The notes under the pieces were generated by a model that had not been told where the DNA came from, did not search any database, and saw only the letters and a program-made list of their open reading frames with translations. Below are positions 1 through 8,577 of a DNA stretch of 64,000 nucleotides, piece by piece (the first letter of the stretch is position 1; each line of letters opens with the position of its first letter). The stretch spans positions 1 to 64,000 of the forward strand of contig JANPER010000146.1 in NCBI GenBank assembly GCA_031423015.1. The letters run 5' to 3'. The position numbers and the translations under genes were made by a program. This DNA is from DATGPD01 sp031423015. GTDB taxonomy: Bacteria > Planctomycetota > UBA1135 > UBA2386.

Positions 1-41
1 CCGGAGCCAGCACAAAGCCGCGAACCCGAGAGGCCACCGGT

Positions 42-74
42 AAGCCGTGTGCGGGAAATCCGCACGCACGGTTT
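42..74 (+). ncRNA. Group II intron domain V (3' end of an intron whose body lies left of the window)
   Basis: A 33-nt hairpin has the hallmarks of group II intron domain V. The 5' strand begins AAGCCG, which carries the catalytic AGC triad. The apical stem GTGCGG/CCGCAC is capped by a GAAA-type loop, and a two-base GC bulge precedes the closing ACGGTTT. A G-rich stretch follows directly. Domain VI is not clearly resolved (a weak AGGGGGT/ACCTCTT pairing is possible), so the exact intron end is unknown. A reverse transcriptase/maturase gene would be expected upstream, outside the window. Confidence 0.6.
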
Positions 75-133
75 GAAAGGGGGTCTTGATTCACCTCTTC
101 GCCCAACGTGGAGAGAAGGATAAGGATCTACCA

Positions 134-3076
134 ATGGTGCGCAGCTTGGTCCTCCTGACCCTCCTTTGCTTGTCGACGGGCCTTGCGGCGCAAGACGAAG
201 ACCACGCGGCCGACCTGCGCGGGGCGCAGACGGCGCTGCAGCGCGGGCAGTTCAGCAAGGCGAGAGCCGCCTTCTTGGACATCTTGGCCGCGGCCGACGA
301 GCCCGCCGTCGGGGCCACCACCGAGCGCCCGAGCGCTGCCACTCTGTTCACCAGCCGCGTCGGCTTGCTGCGGATCGACGAGATCGAGGGCAAGTACGAC
401 GAGGTGCGTGCCGCGGTCGAAGCGCTCACCGACGCGGAGCGCGCGCGGCCCGACGTCGGCCTGATGTATGGGCGTGTGTTGGCGCGGCGCGGTCGCTACG
501 CCGAGGCCGAAGCCGCGTTTGCCGCCGTCGTGCAAGCGAACGCGGGGGACATGCAAGCGCACTACCGGCTGGCCTTGGTGCGCCGCGCGGCCGGCAAGCA
601 CGCGGCCGCTGCCGCTGCCTTGGCTGCGGCGCAGAGCCAGCCGCGGCCGCGCGACGGTGAGAACCTCGCCTACTTGGGGCAGTGTCTGGTGCAGCTCGGC
701 GGCCGCGACAACTTCGAGGCGGCGAGCGGGCTGTTCGTCGAGGCGCTGCGCCTGGCGCCCGAGCAACCGGAGGTCTTGACGTTCTTCGGTCAGCTCAAGT
801 TCGAGGCGTATCGCGAGGCCAAGGGGCTGCGCAGCGGCGAGACCGACCTCAAGAAAGTGCTCGAGCAGAATGGCGAGCAGGAGGCGGCGCTGGTCGCGCT
901 GTATCGCATTCGCCGTTCGAACTTCCAGCTCGACGCGTCGCGCACCGAGGACTACCTGCGCCGCGCTCTGGCGCTGAACCCGAACAGCGTGCCGGCCCTC
1001 ACCGAGCAAGCCGTGCTGTTGCTCGACGATCGGCGCTTCGAGGATGGCCAGGAGATCCTCGAACGCGCGCTGGCGATCGACGCCAACGACAAACTCGTGC
1101 TGGCGCACAGCGTGGCCGCGGCGATGCTGCGCGGACAGCCCGACGAAGAGCAGGTGCTGCGCGCGCGCATCGCCGCGATCGACGCCGAGTTTCACGACGT
1201 CGACCGCATCGTCGGCGATCACTTGGTGGCGCTGTATCGCTTCGTCGACGCGGTGCCGCTGTACGAGCGCACGCTGGCCAAGACACCGGACGCGGTACCG
1301 GCGCTCGATGGCATCGGCAAGGCGTTGGTCTACGCCGGTCGTGGCCAGGACGGCAAGCCCTTCCTGGAGAAGGCGCGCACGTTGCAGCCAGGCTTCGTGA
1401 ACCCCTGGCGGCACAACGCGCTCGCCGTGCAGGAGCAGCTCGACAAGGAGTACCGCATGGTCGAGCAAGGCGGGTTCCGCTTCTTCTTTCACAAGGAAGA
1501 CCAAGCGACGCTCAGCGAGTATCTGATTCCGCTGCACCTCGAGGCGATGGAGACACTCGGGCTGAAGTACGACCGCCAACCCAACGGGCTGGTGCGCGTG
1601 GAAGCTCTGCACGACTGGGTCGACTTCTCGGTGCGCACGATCGGCTTCAAGGGCTTCACCGCGCTCGGTGCGTGCTTTGGCAACTTCATCACGCTGGTAT
1701 CGCCGAGCGATCCCGACGTGCGCCGGCTGGACTTCATGTGGTCGGCCACCGTGTGGCACGAGTACGCGCACGTGTTGACCCTGGCGCTGTCGAAGGCGCG
1801 CGTGCCGCGTTGGTTGACCGAGGGCTTCTCGGTGCACGAGGAGCACGCGCGCAACAAGGCGTGGGAGCGCGGCATGGACCGCCAGCTCCTCGACTACTGG
1901 CACAACGATCAGATCTACAAGGTGCGCGAGCTGAACCGCGCGTTCCGCGGGCCCGACATCTTGTTCGGCTACTTCCAGGGCGGACTGATCGTCGACTACC
2001 TGGCGCAGAAGCACAGCTTTGCCAAGGTCGTGGAGATGCTGAAGCTGTACGGCGAGGACACGCCGGAGGAGGAGATCTTCGAGCGCACGTTCAGCACTTC
2101 GACCGCGCGCTTCGACCGCGAGTTCAAGCAGTGGGTGTGGGACACGCGCCTCGCCAATCTGAAGATCCTGCCCGGCGTCAGCGACGAGCGCTTCCAAGGG
2201 CTTCTTGCGCGCGTCAACGGCGGTCAAGGCTCGCTGCAAGACATCGTCACGCTCGGCTGGGCCTGCCTGACGCGCGGCAACGACGTCGACGCGGCTCGCT
2301 TCGTGCGCATGGCCTACCTCAAGCAGCAGGATCACGGGCCGACGTTGCTGCTGCATGCCGAGTTGATGCGCAAGCGGCAAGCCGTCGACGATGCGTTGGC
2401 GACTTGGGAGAAGGGCTTCGCCACCGGCACCGAGGACTTTGATTCCCGCCTGCGCTACGCCGAGGCGCTCGAGAAAAAAGGCGACCTCGAAGCCGCCCTG
2501 CAGCAGTACCAACTGGTCAAGCGCTGCTGGCCTCGGTGCACCGAGCAGAACGTGGCGCCGAGCCTGCGGTTGGCGCGTGTGCTGCGCAAGCTGGAGCGCC
2601 CCGACGACGCGATGGCCGAGCTGGCCAGCTTCTGCAGTCTCACCGGGCGGGCCTTTGCGCCGCGCTTGGAGCTGGCCGAGTTCTATCGCGGCAAGGGTGA
2701 CCGACGCCTAGAGGCCAAGTGCCTCGAGGAGGCCAACCAGATCGACCCGTTCATGCGCTCGCTGCACGACAAGCTGGGCGACGCCTACATCGCCCTCGAG
2801 CGCAAGAGCGAGGCGGTGCGCGAATACCGCGTGGCCATCTCGGTGCCCACCAAACTCGATCGCGAATACATCGACGCCGAGCAGGGTCCCCCCGACGACA
2901 GCGCGCCCGAAGTGCGGCTGCATCGCGGTCAGATTTGGCTGAAGCTGGCGCGGCTGTGGAACCAGCTCCTCGACCACGAGAACGCGGCGCGCGCGCTCGA
3001 CGAAGCCGGCAAGTCAGCGCCCGACAGCGAGGTGAGCGAGGAGGCCGAGCGCCTGCGCGCTTCGTGGCGGCGCTGA
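134..3076 (+). CDS. Exported TPR protein with a peptidase-MA-like (HExxH) domain
   Basis: A 980-aa protein. I chose the ATG at 134 over an upstream in-frame start at 86 because it opens a clear signal peptide (VRSLVLLTLLCLSTGLAAQ) and follows GAGAGAAGGA. Residues of about 30-430 are Ala/Leu-rich tetratricopeptide-type helical repeats. A gluzincin-like core follows, with HEYAH near residue 542 and a downstream TEG..HEE glutamate, as in peptidase-MA-like domains. More TPR-like helices fill the last 300 residues. It probably acts in the periplasm or at the cell surface as a scaffold with a metallopeptidase fold. The zinc-site residues are present, but activity is unproven. Its TGA stop abuts a dispersed hairpin repeat that may act as the transcript end. 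Confidence 0.85.
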   Translation: MVRSLVLLTLLCLSTGLAAQDEDHAADLRGAQTALQRGQFSKARAAFLDILAAADEPAVGATTERPSAATLFTSRVGLLRIDEIEGKYDEVRAAVEALTDAERARPDVGLMYGRVLARRGRYAEAEAAFAAVVQANAGDMQAHYRLALVRRAAGKHAAAAAALAAAQSQPRPRDGENLAYLGQCLVQLGGRDNFEAASGLFVEALRLAPEQPEVLTFFGQLKFEAYREAKGLRSGETDLKKVLEQNGEQEAALVALYRIRRSNFQLDASRTEDYLRRALALNPNSVPALTEQAVLLLDDRRFEDGQEILERALAIDANDKLVLAHSVAAAMLRGQPDEEQVLRARIAAIDAEFHDVDRIVGDHLVALYRFVDAVPLYERTLAKTPDAVPALDGIGKALVYAGRGQDGKPFLEKARTLQPGFVNPWRHNALAVQEQLDKEYRMVEQGGFRFFFHKEDQATLSEYLIPLHLEAMETLGLKYDRQPNGLVRVEALHDWVDFSVRTIGFKGFTALGACFGNFITLVSPSDPDVRRLDFMWSATVWHEYAHVLTLALSKARVPRWLTEGFSVHEEHARNKAWERGMDRQLLDYWHNDQIYKVRELNRAFRGPDILFGYFQGGLIVDYLAQKHSFAKVVEMLKLYGEDTPEEEIFERTFSTSTARFDREFKQWVWDTRLANLKILPGVSDERFQGLLARVNGGQGSLQDIVTLGWACLTRGNDVDAARFVRMAYLKQQDHGPTLLLHAELMRKRQAVDDALATWEKGFATGTEDFDSRLRYAEALEKKGDLEAALQQYQLVKRCWPRCTEQNVAPSLRLARVLRKLERPDDAMAELASFCSLTGRAFAPRLELAEFYRGKGDRRLEAKCLEEANQIDPFMRSLHDKLGDAYIALERKSEAVREYRVAISVPTKLDREYIDAEQGPPDDSAPEVRLHRGQIWLKLARLWNQLLDHENAARALDEAGKSAPDSEVSEEAERLRASWRR

Positions 3077-3077
3077 G

Positions 3078-3231
3078 TTCCACAGCCAAAGCATCTTCGC
3101 GAAGCTTGAAGATGCTTCGGCTGTGGAAAGACGTAAGTCGTTAGCCGTAAGACATAAGCTCGGAACTCGGACAGTCGGCTGCGGTCTGACCGCGATCTGG
3201 ACTTAGGGCTTACGTCTTACGGCTCATGACT
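3078..3231. repeat. Dispersed palindromic repeat family B, copy 1
   Basis: It starts with a near-perfect 51-nt hairpin whose arms begin TTCCACAGCC and end GGCTGTGGAA, with one mismatch. CGTAAGN-like heptamers follow (CGTAAGT, CGTTAGC, CGTAAGA, CATAAGC). Further right, at 3203-3231, the reverse complement of the same heptamer block appears in better-preserved form. The second copy is at the right edge of the window (63879-64000), and both copies are preceded by TGAG. The TGA here is the stop codon of the upstream gene. Confidence 0.8.
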
Positions 3232-3290
3232 CGCGGCAGAGCCGCCGCGTGGCTCACTTCGCCTCTCGTTGGTTGCGGCTCTGCCGCGCC

Positions 3291-3503
3291 GAGCTTCTCC
3301 TGCCGCGGTTCTTCGCGTGGCGCGAAGATTCGGTTCGCGGCAGCGGCAGGAGAAGCGACCCCGAAACAACAGCGTCGGCGGGCTCTGCGATTCCGTGCCG
3401 CGCTAGGCGCGCCACGGATCTGGCGAGCCAGCAGAGCTGGCTCGATGCTGGTCGGCGCTGCGCCGACATCAGGCTCGTTGGCTGTGGCCGCCGGCCACGC
3501 TGA
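3291..3503 (+). repeat. Dispersed hairpin repeat family A, copy 1 (with about 70 bp inserted)
   Basis: Three parts occur in order. First is a long stem with 14-nt arms GCTTCTCCTGCCGC (3293-3306) and GCGGCAGGAGAAGC (3343-3356), with CTTCGCG/CGCGAAG nested inside. Second is a linker containing AACAACAGCGTCGGCGG. Third is the palindrome GTCGGCGCTGCGCCGAC (3451-3467), followed by GTTGGCTGTGGCCGCCGGCC. The other copies are at 27764-27922 (same strand) and 41621-41772 (opposite strand). This copy carries an extra segment of about 70 bp, itself palindromic, between the linker and the 17-nt palindrome. Confidence 0.85.
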
Positions 3504-3555
3504 CGGCTCGTATTGCTCGCGCCCGCGTGAGTAGATACCGTGGCGGTGTTCTCCC

Positions 3556-4776
3556 GTGCTCGCCATCCTGCAAGACGTCTGGGTTCGTTCGCAGCCGCGC
3601 CTCCGCGCGGAAGTGGGGGACGCCGCGTACGACGCCTGGCTCGACGGTCTGCGTCCGCTCGCGCTCGAGCGCAGCGTTTGCTACCTCGAAGCCAAGAGCA
3701 AGATGGCGTGCGACCGCGTGCAGCGGCTGTTCGTGCCGCTGCTCGAGAACCTGCTGAGCGCCGAGATCGGCACCAGGGTGCAGGTGAACGTGATGCCCGC
3801 GCCGGAAGCGGAGCCGCCCGATCAGCTCGAGATCGGGCCGACGCAGCCGCTGGTCGACGCCGGCAACCGCACCGCAACGTTGGTGTTGGGTGCCCTGTCG
3901 GACGTCGGCAAGCGCGCGACGCTGCCTTCATCGCAGGTCTTGCTCTACGGGCCGCCCGGTGCGGGCAAGACGTTCCTGCTCCGTTGGTGGGCGGCCAACT
4001 TGCCGCGGCGGCCGTTCTACTTGGCCGGCGAGGAGATCACCCATACCTACCAATCCACGTTCCGCGAGCACCGGGTGGCGGGCTTCACCGAAGAGTTGAT
4101 CGGCGTCGATTGTCTGGCGCTCGATGAGCTGCATCGCTGCGGTGGGCAACCACGGATCCAAGCGGAGCTGACCAAAGTGCTGACCGCGCGAGCCGATGCC
4201 GGCAAGCCGACCGTCATCGCCGCGCGCTTTCACCCGCGCGACATCTGGAAGTTGGATCCGGTGCTGGAGTCGGTGCTGATGTCCGGCTTCGTCACCGCGG
4301 TGGAGTTGCCTGGGCTGGAGGCGCGCCTGCGCTACGTACGCGCACTGGAAGGCCCAGCCTCGCGCAACGGCCTGGCCGACGCCGTCGAGAAGCTGGCGCG
4401 TGACGTGCACGGCGGCTACCGCGACCTACGCCGCCTGTGGCTCAGCCAGCGCGCCAATCATGGCCATGAGCAGCGCCAGCACTACCTGCGCCTGGTCGAG
4501 CCGCGCGCCGTGTTCGATCGCTTGCTCACCCGCGTGTGCGGCAAGCTCGGGGTGGACGCGACCGAGGTTTCTGGGCGCAGCCAGTCGCGCACCGCCAGCT
4601 TCGCTCGCCAAGCCGTCGCGCACCTGTGCGTGCTCGAAGGGTTGAGTCGTGCCGAGGTCGGCCGTTTCTTGGGCCGGCGCTCGCGCGCGGCGATCAGCTA
4701 CTCGATCAAGGCGCTGCACGGCCGCATGGCCGAATCGGAGACCATCCGGCGCCAAGTCGAAGAACTCGTGTCATGA
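3556..4776 (+). CDS. dnaA: Divergent DnaA-like replication initiator
   Basis: A 406-aa protein with GTG start and DnaA domain order. Residues 1-80 resemble domain I (W near 8, then AYDAWLDGLRPL). A short acidic linker follows, then an AAA+ core with Walker A GPPGAGKT near 131 and a Walker-B-like CLALDELHR near 190. The C-terminal domain IV has a helix-turn-helix (ARQAVAHLCVLEGLSRAEVG then FLGRRSRAAISYSIKAL). The family signature normally reads G-R-D-H-T-T-V at the DNA-contacting turn. Here it is R-R-S-R-A-A-I, so box recognition must differ or be lost. At 406 aa it is shorter than typical DnaA, mostly through the linker. The stop overlaps the start of tmk (ATGA). It could be the main initiator of an unusual lineage or a paralogue. 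The region upstream is a repeat array, not a recognisable oriC. Confidence 0.75.
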   Translation: MLAILQDVWVRSQPRLRAEVGDAAYDAWLDGLRPLALERSVCYLEAKSKMACDRVQRLFVPLLENLLSAEIGTRVQVNVMPAPEAEPPDQLEIGPTQPLVDAGNRTATLVLGALSDVGKRATLPSSQVLLYGPPGAGKTFLLRWWAANLPRRPFYLAGEEITHTYQSTFREHRVAGFTEELIGVDCLALDELHRCGGQPRIQAELTKVLTARADAGKPTVIAARFHPRDIWKLDPVLESVLMSGFVTAVELPGLEARLRYVRALEGPASRNGLADAVEKLARDVHGGYRDLRRLWLSQRANHGHEQRQHYLRLVEPRAVFDRLLTRVCGKLGVDATEVSGRSQSRTASFARQAVAHLCVLEGLSRAEVGRFLGRRSRAAISYSIKALHGRMAESETIRRQVEELVS

Positions 4777-5402
4777 GCAAGTACTTCTGTCTCGATGGGC
4801 CCGATGGCTGTGGCAAGAGTGCGCAGGCTCGCCGCCTGGTGGCGTGGCTGCAGCGCGAAGGCAAGGACGTCGCGCACGTGCGCGAGCCGGGCTCGACGCC
4901 GTTTGGCGAGGATCTGCGCAAGCTGCTGCTCAATCCGCGCGCCGGCAACCTGCACCCGCTGGCCGAGGCGTTGGTGTTCAGCGGCGCCCGCTGCGAGACC
5001 CTGCGCAAGGAGATCGAGCCGGCATTGGCGCGGGGCGCCGTGGTGGTTGCCGAGCGCTGCTACCTGTCGACCTACGTCTACCAGTCGATGGCGATCGACG
5101 ATGGCGTCGAACTCGACTTCTTGCAGAAGGTGACGCGCGCTGTGCATGGCAAGACCATGCCCGACCTCACCATCTTGCTCGACGTCGACGCCGCGACCGG
5201 TGCCGAACGTCGCAGCCGGCGCCGACACGATCGCTTCGAGGAGCGCGGCGAGGCTTTTCAGGAACGCGTGCGGCAGGCGTTCTTGAAGCTGTCCACCAAG
5301 GAACCCAACGTCACCGTGATCGACGCGCGCCGCCCGTTGGAAGACGTATCGGCCGACATCCAGAAAGCCGTCGGCGCGCTGTTGCGCGGCTGGCGCCTGT
5401 GA
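4773..5402 (+). CDS. tmk: Thymidylate kinase
   Basis: A 209-aa protein that phosphorylates dTMP to dTDP in the cytoplasm for DNA synthesis. The P-loop is GPDGCGKSAQ near residue 9. REPGSTPFGEDLR is the dTMP-binding region, and the AERCYLSTYVYQ segment matches the family DR(Y/F) region with E-R in place of D-R. LLDVDAATGAERRSRRRHDR covers the lid. Length matches the family (about 205-215). The ATG at 4773 overlaps the previous stop by one base and is 1 nt before the next gene's GTG region, so it is co-transcribed with dnaA and holB. Confidence 0.95.
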   Translation: MSKYFCLDGPDGCGKSAQARRLVAWLQREGKDVAHVREPGSTPFGEDLRKLLLNPRAGNLHPLAEALVFSGARCETLRKEIEPALARGAVVVAERCYLSTYVYQSMAIDDGVELDFLQKVTRAVHGKTMPDLTILLDVDAATGAERRSRRRHDRFEERGEAFQERVRQAFLKLSTKEPNVTVIDARRPLEDVSADIQKAVGALLRGWRL

Positions 5403-5403
5403 C

Positions 5404-6435
5404 GTGATGGCGCCTGGGCCTGACGGTGTGCGAGAGCTGATGTCGGTGCAGTCGGTCCTTGGTCAATCGGTTCTGGGTCAGGGCGCCGAGTTCGCGCGTC
5501 TCGTCGAGCAGGCAGCCGCGTTGCGCTTGCCGCACGCGCTGTTGTTGGAGGGCGCCCCGGGTACCGGCAAGACGACGGCCGCGTTGATCCTCGCGCTCGC
5601 GCTCCTCGACGATGGCGCAGACTCGGTCGCCACGCGCAAGCAAGTGGCGGCGCGTTCGCATCCCGACCTGCACTTCTTGAGCGTGCGCGAGGACAGGAAG
5701 GAGATCGTGGTGGACGACGTGCGTGCGCTGCGCGTGGCGCTCGCGCAGAGCGCGTTCGCCGGGCGGGCGCGCGTGGCGGTGATCGATCCCGCCGACCGTT
5801 TGAACGACGAAGGTCAGAACGCGCTGCTCAAGACGCTCGAGGAGCCGGGCAAGGCGACGTTCCTGCTGCTGACCACGAGTCGGCCCGAGGGGCTGTTGCC
5901 AACCGTGCGGTCGCGAGTCGCTCGCTATCGTGTCCGCCCCATGGCGCGCGACGCCTTGGCGCACGCGCTGCACCGCACGCGGCCCGCGGCCGACGCCGCT
6001 GAGCGTGCGTGGGCCGTTGAGTTGGCCGCGGGTTCGCTCGGCTTTGCGCAGGAACTGCTCGACGAACCCGTCGCCCGCGCGCTGCACGACAAGATGACGG
6101 AGTTCATCGCTGGTCGGACGCGCGACCCACACGCGCTGGTGGACGCTTGTCTCGACGCTACTAGCGGTCGCGACGCGGTGGCCGAGCGCATGCGTCTCGT
6201 GTTGCGTTTGGTGCGGTTGACCCTCGGCGCCGAGTTGCGGCGCGGGAGCGAAGCGAGCGCCGAACAAGCCGAACTCGCGCTTGCATCAGATGGCGGTCAA
6301 GCGTACGGTCCGGACTTCGATCGTTGGATCGAGTCGTGTGAGCGCGCCTTCGAGGCCGAGGTCGACCTGCACCAGCACGTCGCGGCCGAGCAGGTGTTGC
6401 TCGGGCTCCTGTTGGAGCTTGCCATCCGGGCCTAG
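5404..6435 (+). CDS. holB: DNA polymerase III clamp-loader delta' subunit
   Basis: A 343-aa protein. The fold is that of clamp-loader AAA+ subunits. LLLEGAPGTGKTTAA is an intact Walker A. KEIVVDDVRALRVALAQS and ARVAVIDPADRLNDEGQNAL are followed by LLKTLEEPGKATFLLLTTSR, the DnaX/HolB core motif. The family SRC motif is SRVARY here. The C-terminal third is helical. It follows tmk by 1 nt, the same pairing seen in many bacteria. The GTG at 5404 and ATG at 5407 are the earliest starts. An ATG at 5440 (MSVQSVLGQ) is a good alternative, because the family usually begins with the conserved V.GQ segment. Confidence 0.9.
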   Translation: MMAPGPDGVRELMSVQSVLGQSVLGQGAEFARLVEQAAALRLPHALLLEGAPGTGKTTAALILALALLDDGADSVATRKQVAARSHPDLHFLSVREDRKEIVVDDVRALRVALAQSAFAGRARVAVIDPADRLNDEGQNALLKTLEEPGKATFLLLTTSRPEGLLPTVRSRVARYRVRPMARDALAHALHRTRPAADAAERAWAVELAAGSLGFAQELLDEPVARALHDKMTEFIAGRTRDPHALVDACLDATSGRDAVAERMRLVLRLVRLTLGAELRRGSEASAEQAELALASDGGQAYGPDFDRWIESCERAFEAEVDLHQHVAAEQVLLGLLLELAIRA

Positions 6436-6596
6436 TGGATGGCGCATTGGCTCGCGACACCGACCGAGTTACCGACTGAGTTGGGTGAATCTTGGCAGCG
6501 CGTCCGGTCCGGGGCGCGTACTTGTCAAGGGCGGTTCCTCCGTAGCCGATAGACAGATGCCGGGTGCGACCCGGCTGCAACTGGAGGTTCCTTCCG

Positions 6597-7019
6597 ATGG
6601 CATGTCCCGAGAGCGAGACGCTCGAAGAGCGGATCCTTGATGTCCGCCGGCGCGACCGCCGCTATGGCCGGCACGCGTACTACTTCGTACTCGACGCGTT
6701 GGACCACACCATGGTGCACCTCGGTCGTCTGGCGAAGTCCGGTGAGGAACGTCATGTCGGTGGGCGCGAGCTGCTCGAAGGCATCAAAGAGCTGGCCGCC
6801 GACGAGTTCGGTCCGATGGCGCCGGAAGTGTTTCGGCAGTGGGGCATCGGTGACACCGCAGACTTCGGCGAGATCGTGTTCAACCTCATCGAGGGCGGGC
6901 TGCTGAGTCGCCGGGCGCAGGATTCGCGCCTCGACTTCTGCGACGGCTTCGACTTCGAGTCGACGTTCGCCGAGAAGTTTCGCGAGCGCCTGTCGCAAGT
7001 GACGCTGGCCGTGAAGTGA
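6597..7019 (+). CDS. Minf_1886-family conserved protein
   Basis: A 140-aa protein matching the small family found mainly in Planctomycetota and Verrucomicrobia (Minf_1886 type). It has YxxxAYxFVxxAL-like spacing at the N-terminus (HAYYFVLDALDHTM), then GRELLEGIKELAADEFGPMA, then a WGI..T.DFGEIVFNLIE block. Function is unknown. I chose ATG 6597 because GGAGG sits at 6582-6586 with normal spacing and because the family starts close to this point. It stands alone between holB and trkA, on the same strand. Confidence 0.85.
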   Translation: MACPESETLEERILDVRRRDRRYGRHAYYFVLDALDHTMVHLGRLAKSGEERHVGGRELLEGIKELAADEFGPMAPEVFRQWGIGDTADFGEIVFNLIEGGLLSRRAQDSRLDFCDGFDFESTFAEKFRERLSQVTLAVK

Positions 7020-7104
7020 TGGTGGGGCCGCGCTTGGTGCGCGGTGAGGCCTGGCAGAGCAGACTCTTGTTCGCCGCCCCCGCAGCCCGTCTGCTTGCAC
7101 ATCT

Positions 7105-8451
7105 GTGAACATCCTCGTCGTTGGGATGGGGCAGGTGGGTACCCACCTTGCCAAGGTGTTGTCGCCCGATCACCGCGTCACCGTGGTTGACCCTGACGCG
7201 GGCCGGCTCAGGCAGGTCGCTTCGTCGCTCGACGTGCAGTCGGTGTGTGGTGACGGCGCCCGCCCCGACGTGCTCGACCGGGCTGAGGCAAGCAGTGCCG
7301 ACCTGTTGCTGGCGGTGTCGAACGACGACCACGTCAACATGCTGACTTGCCTGTTTGGCAAGCGCATGGGCACCAAGAAGGCGGTGCTGCGGGTCAAGGA
7401 CATGACTCTGTTCAGCGGCTTCCGCACGTTCTTGCGCAAAAACCTCAGCTACGACCTCGTGTTGTCTCTCGAAGACCTGGCCGCGGAGGAGATCGTGAAG
7501 GTCATCCGCCAGAACCAGGCGATCGGCGTCGAGAGCTTTGCCGAGGGCAAGATCCAGATGCTGCGGCTACGCCTCAGCGAGGACAGCAAGCTGATTGGCA
7601 TTCCGTTGAAGGATCTCAAGATCCCGTCGGGCGTGCTGATCGTGGCCATCGACCGCGCGCGCGAGGTGATCATCCCTGGCGGCAACGACCAACTCATTGC
7701 CGACGACGAGGTGTTCGTGCTCGGCGAACCCAAGAGCATCGCCAGCTTCGAGAAGAAGACAGGCATGCGCAGCACGCACTTGCGCAAGGTGGTGATCTTT
7801 GGCGCCTCGCGCGTGGTGGTGAACGTGTGTTCGGCGCTCAAGCGCTTCAACGTCGACGTGCGCGTGATCGTCGCCGACCGCGAGGAGGCGCGGGCGCTGT
7901 CGGCTGAACTCGACGGTCCCATCGTGCTGCACGGCGAGAGCACCGACCTGGCCTTGCTGCGCGAGGAACGGGTGGGCGAGGCGGATGCGTTCTTGGGCGT
8001 GTCCGACGACGACGAGCGCAACTTGATGTCGTGCCAGCTCGCCAAGCGCCTCGGCGTCGCACGGACGCTGGCGTTGGTGCAAAAGCCCGACTACGTCGAC
8101 ATCTACCATCACCTCGGCATCGACCTCGCCGTGTCGCCGCGCCTGCTGTGCGCGACCCGCATCTTGTCGTTCGTGCGCAGCGGCAGCGTGAGCACGATCG
8201 CCAGCATCGAGGAGGGCAAGGCCGAAGTGCTCGAACTCGAGGTGCAGCCCGGCAGCCGGCTGGTGGGGCAGACGTTGGCCAAGGCGGGCTTTCCGCGCGG
8301 CTGCGTGGTCGGAGCGATCGCGCGCGAAGGCGGCGACATCCGCATTCCCACCGGCACCGACGAGCTGTGCGCGCACGACAACCTGGTGTTGTTCGTGCTG
8401 CGCGAAGTGGTGGACAAGGTGGTCGAGCTGGCGGTGCCCGGGCGCTCTTAG
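7105..8451 (+). CDS. trkA: Trk potassium uptake regulatory protein TrkA
   Basis: A 448-aa cytoplasmic NAD-binding regulator of a Trk/Ktr K+ channel. It contains two tandem halves. Each half has a Rossmann RCK-N domain (VVGMGQVGTHLA near residue 4; VVIFGASRVVVNVCSAL near 230) followed by an RCK-C domain (SEDSKLIGIPLKDL and QPGSRLVGQTLAKAG). This matches the usual length (about 450). The start is GTG, which gives the expected N-terminus MNILVVG. No TrkH/TrkG membrane partner is in the window, so the channel must be encoded elsewhere. Confidence 0.95.
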   Translation: MNILVVGMGQVGTHLAKVLSPDHRVTVVDPDAGRLRQVASSLDVQSVCGDGARPDVLDRAEASSADLLLAVSNDDHVNMLTCLFGKRMGTKKAVLRVKDMTLFSGFRTFLRKNLSYDLVLSLEDLAAEEIVKVIRQNQAIGVESFAEGKIQMLRLRLSEDSKLIGIPLKDLKIPSGVLIVAIDRAREVIIPGGNDQLIADDEVFVLGEPKSIASFEKKTGMRSTHLRKVVIFGASRVVVNVCSALKRFNVDVRVIVADREEARALSAELDGPIVLHGESTDLALLREERVGEADAFLGVSDDDERNLMSCQLAKRLGVARTLALVQKPDYVDIYHHLGIDLAVSPRLLCATRILSFVRSGSVSTIASIEEGKAEVLELEVQPGSRLVGQTLAKAGFPRGCVVGAIAREGGDIRIPTGTDELCAHDNLVLFVLREVVDKVVELAVPGRS

Positions 8452-8577
8452 GGCCGGATCAAGACAAGTACGCAGTTTAGGCAGGCCCTCAGGCCGTCGT
8501 TGGCAGCCGGTTCAATCGACGCGGCGCCCGCAGAGACAACGCGAGCGTCGCGCGGCCCGATCGTCTAGGCTCGGGCG

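Larger units (their letters stand above)
3077..3555. other. Intergenic region made almost entirely of hairpin repeats
   Basis: I see no credible gene here. From left to right it holds a 51-nt hairpin (3078-3128), CGTAAGN-type heptamers (3133-3157) with an inverted copy (3203-3231), and a 14-bp stem (CGCGGCAGAGCCGC pairing across about 30 nt) at 3232-3290. Then come the long hairpin of repeat family A (3293-3356), GAGCCAGC/GCTGGCTC at 3423-3441 and the palindrome GTCGGCGCTGCGCCGAC at 3451-3467. Open frames that cross it on both strands are by-products of the repeats. Confidence 0.8.

Noticed and set aside
128..2512. A 794-codon frame antisense to the TPR gene, and many similar long antisense frames
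   Set aside because: High GC makes long antisense frames common. These have no family match and lie opposite well-supported genes.
3077..3555. Replication origin next to the DnaA-like gene
   Set aside because: No cluster of TTATCCACA-type boxes or AT-rich unwinding region. The TTTCCACA-like arms of repeat B occur also far away and are part of the hairpin.
3210..3931. Open frames on both strands in and beside repeat A copy 1, with matching peptides near 27.8 and 41.7 kb
   Set aside because: The shared peptide pattern is the translation of the repeat itself. The frames have no consistent start, and the same DNA is open in several frames.
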